DNA from: Ficedula albicollis
Lineage: Eukaryota; Chordata; Aves; Passeriformes; Muscicapidae
DNA: 64,000 nt
NCBI RefSeq assembly: GCF_000247815.1
Contig: NC_021683.1
Location: forward strand, 14,711,409 to 14,775,408
Direction: 5' to 3'
The translations under genes were made by a program, and so were the position numbers. Below the pieces are notes generated by a model that ran no database searches, was not told where the DNA came from, and saw only the letters and a list, made by a program, of their open reading frames with translations. Every line of letters begins with the position of its first letter. Positions within the stretch are counted from its first letter, which is position 1. Positions 58,501 through 64,000 of the stretch are shown here, one piece after another.

Positions 58501-61500
58501 ACCAAGTTCAGCTTGAGAGAGGGGTGAAGGTCCCACTGCAGAGCCTGGACCAAAAAGAAGCATCTCTAAATGTTTGATTGTGTCCAACCCCCAGGAGCTC
58601 AGCACCTCCTGTGCATTGCTGAGTGAGTGCCTGGGAAAGCCCTTGGTAGGAAGATGCTCATCAGTGCTGACAGTGAGCCCTAAGAGGAAAGGAGCTCCTC
58701 CTTTCTTGTTGCAAAAAGCTAAACCTGATGAGTGGTCCAAGGACTCATGGACAAAAGGCAAAATGACACCTTGAAATTCCACTCTTTCTCACCTTCTCAG
58801 GGTGAAATTGCAGAAATTTCTGTGCTTTCCACAGATATGCAAAATGCCAGCACTCTCACCTCTGCTGTTTCTAGAGGTTCTGAAATTTACTTGTCAAATG
58901 GCAATGCTCAGCTGCCCTTCCCCACTTCTCCCCTGCTGCAGCTCCCACTCTCAGCCCTTTGGCCATTTAGAGAGAATAGCTCAGCTTCTGCTTTGGTTGT
59001 CACTGCCTGAATCAGAAATCCCACAGCTGTGGAGCTCCTCTGGTTTCCTGGATTCCTGAGACCAGAATCCTTCTCAAACACAGCTGCAGTAGGAAAGTCT
59101 TCATGGCTTATTCCAGCAGTGTCTTTGAAATGTTTTCTAATTACCTGTTTCTGATAAAAACATGTTTGCTATAAATATTACATACACAGATAGATTTCAG
59201 GTAAAGCAAATATCATTTTAGTATACACACACTTCCATACAAAAATAAATGTTGACTTTGATCATTAAAAACAAGAAAACAAAAAATTACACTTTTCTTT
59301 TTCTCAGTGTTGTAAAGATACTGTTGCTAAAAGGACATCTGTGAGTTCTGCTCTACAGAAGGTTTGAAATAGCTCTGTACAGAAAATGGGGAAAGGCCAG
59401 GATTATCAGATCTTCCAGAAAGGGATTCAGCTATAATAAGAGTGTGGCATGGCATTGAACACCTATCCTTACCTTGCAGGCAGAGCTGGGCTAAACAGGA
59501 TCCCTAAATTCAGCACGTGTCAATTGTGTAATTTAGAGTTCATGCAAGTTGGCCCTGCATCTCTTTTGATTTAGAATATTCCTGATTTGCAGTGGTTCAC
59601 CTCAGGAAAGGGAGTCTTCCCCAGCTTTCTAATATTAACAGTGAGTGGAAATGCCATCCACATTTATCATTTAAGCTGTGCTGAATACATTACAGTGCAG
59701 ATTTCATTGCTCCTTCTGCAGAATGAGAGAGGGAGGGAATGGTGTTAAATGCTCTGTGGCTGTGCCAGGAGGCTCTTGCTGCTCCATGAGCAGCTGTCCC
59801 CATGAGCAGAGGGATCTCCAGTGTCCCTGCAGTGCCCTGTGTGTCTGGAGAGCTGGGGCAGTGCTGGGAGGATGCCCATGGTCACCTCTGTGTGTGAGCT
59901 AACACCACATATTGGGAAAAAGGCCCAGGTCTGTGTTTCCTAGAGCTCCTCTTGTAGTATTTGGAACAGAATTGTAATGGGTGGGGTTTTTAGCCAGGGG
60001 AACAGTGGCAGAATTTGGATTTTTCCCCAGCCAGCACAGGAGCACAGCCTGGGACACAGAGAGAGCAGCTTTGTCCATCACATAACTGATTGCAAGGGGG
60101 TCATTCTCCTTTCCTTTATGTTCCCCAAAACAGGAGCACAAGCCAGAGGAGCTGCACTGGCACTGACTGGTCAGAACAAAAGTGTTTAAAATCATCAGCT
60201 TTGCTTCTTGTCCTGGAGCTGGTGAGGAGGGAAGGCTTGCAAGCAAAACCTCATTTTAGACAAGCAGGGAATTTCTCAGCACTTGTCTGGCTTTAGAAAG
60301 TGTAATCACTTGTGTTATTACCATAAAACAAATATCTTGGAGGTTTTGCCAGTTTTTAGTGAGCTACTGAAAGCTATACCGGAAAATGGTGTTAGTGAGA
60401 AATAACACACACAAAAAATAAAAGCCACTGCTCTCCTTTTGCAGAGGCAGCAACAGAAAAAGCTAAATATCAGTTTTCATAGCAAAACTGCTATTTGTTG
60501 GTGAATCAGTTTTATGCATATAAAGAGTGCTTGGGGATTTTGTTCCCATGCATGTTTATTTATGAAATGGAAAGGAAGCAGAAATTTTGAGTAGTCCCAT
60601 GGTACAACCCAGAACTGAAATGTAAAGATAGAATGCAAAAGCCAGTGATGTTAATAATAGAAATGCAAGGTCTCTGAGGGTGAGCATGATCTGTGGGGAA
60701 TGCCAGAGCTGTTGCAATCAGGGAAGAAAGGATTCTTCTGCTTCACTTCTTCCTAAAAATTCAGGAAAGCTTTTAGTTTGTTTTAAACTTGTGCTTCACA
60801 AAATCTGGTGGCAATCATGACCTGAAGGAGTAGTGCAGAAGCAAACCATGAACACAGCAGCTCTAGAGTTTGAGGGCAGAGAGAACAGCCAGGTTTTGTG
60901 ACATTCAAAGGAGAAAATTTATTCCCTCTAGGTTGGCTTTGACCTTGCCAGCCTGCAGAGGGCTGGGGGGTACCCCTCTGCTACCTCTAAGATAAAATGC
61001 TTTGACTTCTAACTGCTGGCATGAGCAGTGAGAGCATCCTGTATCTCAGCAGCAAACTGGCATACACACAGTGAAGGTCCCCACAGGTGCATTTCACCCT
61101 CCCTCATCTCTCACTGCTGGACCAAGATCCTTTGGTCATATTTATTTCAAATTCCAGGGGTGTGTGCCAGTACACTCTCCCATCACGCAGCTTTGCCACT
61201 GGAATTGTTTCTGTGTTTGTTTGTTTGTTCTCTCTGGCATCGTTTAATACCTTTTTTAAGTTTGATTTTCTCCCCTTTCCCCTCCATCCCTGTTAGTTCT
61301 TCAAGCAGCCTGCTGTGTCTCCTCCAGAAGTGGCCTAAGCTCCTTAGCAGGCTAAGCCTGCATGGATGGGTGCTCCTGTTTCACCCAGGGGAGGCAGAGA
61401 TGATAGGGCCCCTCTTCCCAATCCTATTACCTCCTTTCTTACAGAAAGCAGGCGATGGTGGTGAGCTGGCCACGAACAGTGCTGTGCAGGACACCACTGC

Positions 61501-61693
61501 AGCTGTGATTTAACACTATCAGCCAGCAGATATAAGCCACTAAAGCTTTCAGCAAACTTGTAAGGCTTAACCCAAAGCACTTGGAAACAAGATAAAAGCT
61601 TAAGCATTTCCTCATGTCCCGTTGGAAGCGGAGATAGGAGTGCACTGACCTTTGATATTGCTGGAGTCAGTGTGCAGTGAAATCCCTCTGTAA

Positions 61694-61717
61694 TTCAGCA
61701 CCACGAGGAGAGCAGCC
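61694..61717 (+). promoter_or_regulatory. RE1/NRSF-like site with non-canonical spacing
   Basis: TTCAGCACCACG matches the left half of the vertebrate RE1 silencer element exactly. It is followed, after one extra A, by GGAGAGCAGCC, which resembles the right half GGACAGCGCC with one substitution and one insertion. REST binds some sites with altered half-site spacing, so this is plausible, but a right half this imperfect can occur by chance. Confidence 0.3.
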
Positions 61718-64000
61718 TGACTCATCTCTCAGAGAACACTCGCTTTGCCACTCAGGGCCCAGAGCAGCTAAGTGTACAAATAAAAACACCTAATGAAAAC
61801 AGCATTCTAGTGAAGGGAAGCAAGCATATTTGATCCATTTGGTTCACAAAATACAGCAGCTGAGGAACTGTGAAGCAGCTCTCAGTTATCCAGGTCTACC
61901 ATTCACCAATTCCTGCAGTTGCTTCCATCAGTGGAGAAAAGGAGAAATGTGCTATGCGGGTCTGTGAATATTTCACACCAATTAGTTTCATTTTGTGAGT
62001 GTTGAAGCTCACTTTGTTGGAATATGTTGGGTTTTTGTTCCACCATGGAATCCTGTAAAGTTGCATAGCTCTTGCCTTGGTCCTTTTGCCAGGTTTACAG
62101 CTGTATCCCTGTCCTTAAAGAAAATTAAGAAAGGTCTCTCCATCTTTACAGCAGATGGTATGTTACTAAATAAGGGGTTTTAAATAAAACTGGGATGGTT
62201 TTGGTTCTCTTTCCTATATCCTCACTAAGCACTAAATTTTCTGTCTAACTGGGGCTGTACATCTCTGTCTAAGCAGGACTAGTAAAACAGCCTAAAATTG
62301 TTTAAAATATCTTCAAGTCTCCTGATGATGTGTCTTTGTGCAGTTACTGAAGTTCAGCCTCACCAAGAGATAGAAAATCTTTGAAATTAGTTACCTTCCA
62401 TGAAGGAGGGAATGCACTGGCTGATTAGATTGCTCTCCTTATCAGGGTATGAGCAGTGGTGAGAGAAGCAGGAGCTGGGCCAGACTGGGCTGCCCTCTCT
62501 CACTGGGGTGACTGCACTGCCTCCAGAATCAGTGTGTTCCTGGCACTGCAGTGTCTGCAAGGGCCTGGGAACGGCAGGGCACAAAATATGGAATGATGGC
62601 CCATTACACAGGCAGTGGCAGGCTCAGCAGCCAGCTCTGTCTCTGTACCTAGAACTTTCACTTACTCTCTAGGTTAAATAATTTTTGGTAGCAGCATCCA
62701 TGATAATCTGTTGCCTAAAAGTCCTTGGCTTTTCTAGCAGGGGAAATATATTGGGCTAGTCAGGTTGTCTTCTGTGATTCCTGTCAGTTTAAATTGTATA
62801 ACCTTTTAGTGAGCTCTGAACCTCACCTGTCGAAGTCAATTTAATCATGTGTCTTTGCAAGGCTTCACAACTCCAGAGTTCTTTCAGCTGAGAAAACTAA
62901 TTGAAAAAAGTTGGCAAATACTTCACTTAAGAGTAAGTAAACTTAGAGAAGAAATATATCTTCTGCATGTTGTTCATCTTAACTTCCTTCAGATGAGTTC
63001 TGCTGAAAATATTCACCCCTAAGGCAGCCCTTTGTCTTTTCTAGCTCTGCATTTGACTGGTTCTCAGAGACCAAGATCTGTGGAAAGTAATTAAATTAAA
63101 TCTTTTTTCCTAATTGGACTGGGTCTGCGTAGTTGTTGTCCATTTCCTTCAGACATCTCAACACAGAATAAACTATTTCCCCTTGGATTTCAAGTCTCCT
63201 ATTTTCTTTCAATCAAGATACTATGGGATGTCTCAGGAGCACATGCTGCCTCGTCCCCTGCCTTTGTTACAGGATGAGCACGCTACTGGACATGAAAAAG
63301 TGTTCAGAGAACACATGTTAAAGTCAGGGCAGAAAGATGGCTATTTAAATCAACCTTTCAAGAAAAATGAAGATTCCCATTTACAAGAGTTCTAAAATCT
63401 AGGAACCCAAATGTATGTTGTGAAGGAAAATTAGGGGCAAGAGGCAATCAACAAAGTTCTTGAAAAGAAATTTTTGAAGCTGAGAAAAAAGCTGTTCTCA
63501 GCACCTACTGCAGAGTGGCCTTATTAGCTTTGAGGCTGGGCTCTCCAAGGGGGAAGAGGCTTATCCATCCTGCTCAGTGTTTGGTATTGCTATCCTGACC
63601 AAAGCATCAACTCTCCTCCCTTGTGGAATGGAGTTATCAGCAGGCCCAGCACTGCCTAAAGCAGGAGGGAGCCAGAGGCAGGGCAGGCTGGACAGCCCTT
63701 GTCCATGATGAGTTTTCTTAGGTTTTGAATCTTCTTTCTCCATTGTAGAGCAGAGAAGAGCCTGGTAATTTAGAGAGCAGTGCACAGGAACCTATCAGAG
63801 GAAGGCAGTGGCACTTCACCTGCTGAGGAGCCCTGGAAGAGAAGATTCACTGCATGTGTATCATCCAACCTCAATTTCAGCTTGTCTCTAGGGAAGGAAG
63901 GACCCAACACATAAATCCACTCATAATGCAATCTGAATTCTGGAGTCCTTGTTTCATAATGTATCAGATCCCATTTTCTTGCAAGAAGGGTCCATGTGGT

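Larger units (their letters stand above)
55238..64000. other. Gene-free unique sequence
   Basis: No gene, RNA gene or mobile element is recognised. GC-rich blocks are frequent: 55380-55620, 56430-56690, 57240-57720, 58190-58400, 58570-58720, 59700-60250, 61000-61500, 62440-62640 and 63500-63830. AT-rich DNA between them includes a conserved-element-like stretch at about 57730-58130. Frames of 90-160 codons (for example ending at 61513 and 63395) show no domain or exon-like borders I would trust. Confidence 0.6.

Overview
This window looks like a gene-free stretch of nuclear DNA from a vertebrate, most likely a bird and plausibly a songbird. The evidence is that CpG is scarce, intron- or intergenic-type AT-rich sequence alternates with short GC-rich blocks, simple repeats of vertebrate type are present (TTTG, AAAC, TA), interspersed repeats are sparse, and there is one old solo LTR of avian endogenous-retrovirus type. 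The species and neighbouring genes cannot be named from the sequence. I found no rRNA, tRNA, CRISPR array, operon or recognisable protein-coding exon. Open frames are short, overlap on both strands, often begin at non-ATG codons and resemble no family I know. The window is best read as an intergenic desert or the interior of a very large intron.

Layout: 1-5269 is ordinary unique sequence. 5270-6139 is the strangest object: 851 uninterrupted G, then 9 C, then 10 A. It is almost certainly a sequencing or gap-filling artefact, perhaps standing in for a real hard-to-sequence G-rich locus. 7571-8122 is a minus-strand solo LTR with TG...CA ends, a poly(A) signal, a TATA-like box and a duplicated U3 segment holding a perfect 16-bp palindrome. 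From 8.1 to 44.5 kb there is unique sequence with small simple and tandem repeats, a 27-bp near-palindrome at 28992-29018, and two CTCF-like motifs near 21.1 and 22.3 kb.

44511-44548 is a (TA)19 microsatellite. It is followed by an exact head-to-tail duplication of a 943-bp unit (44578-45520 and 45521-46463) in which I saw no difference between copies, so it is either a very recent duplication or a false assembly duplication. The rest, to 64000, is unique sequence with three small minisatellites (52.9, 55.1 and 55.5 kb) and a non-canonically spaced RE1/NRSF-like motif at 61694-61717.

No genes work together here. Any function would be regulatory. Several AT-rich, homeodomain-core-rich stretches (about 4.33-4.76, 23.08-23.40, 51.64-51.90 and 57.73-58.13 kb) have the look of conserved non-coding elements, but this needs alignment to other genomes. 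I did not find convincing evidence of a new biological system. The poly-G block and the perfect tandem duplication most deserve checking against raw reads.
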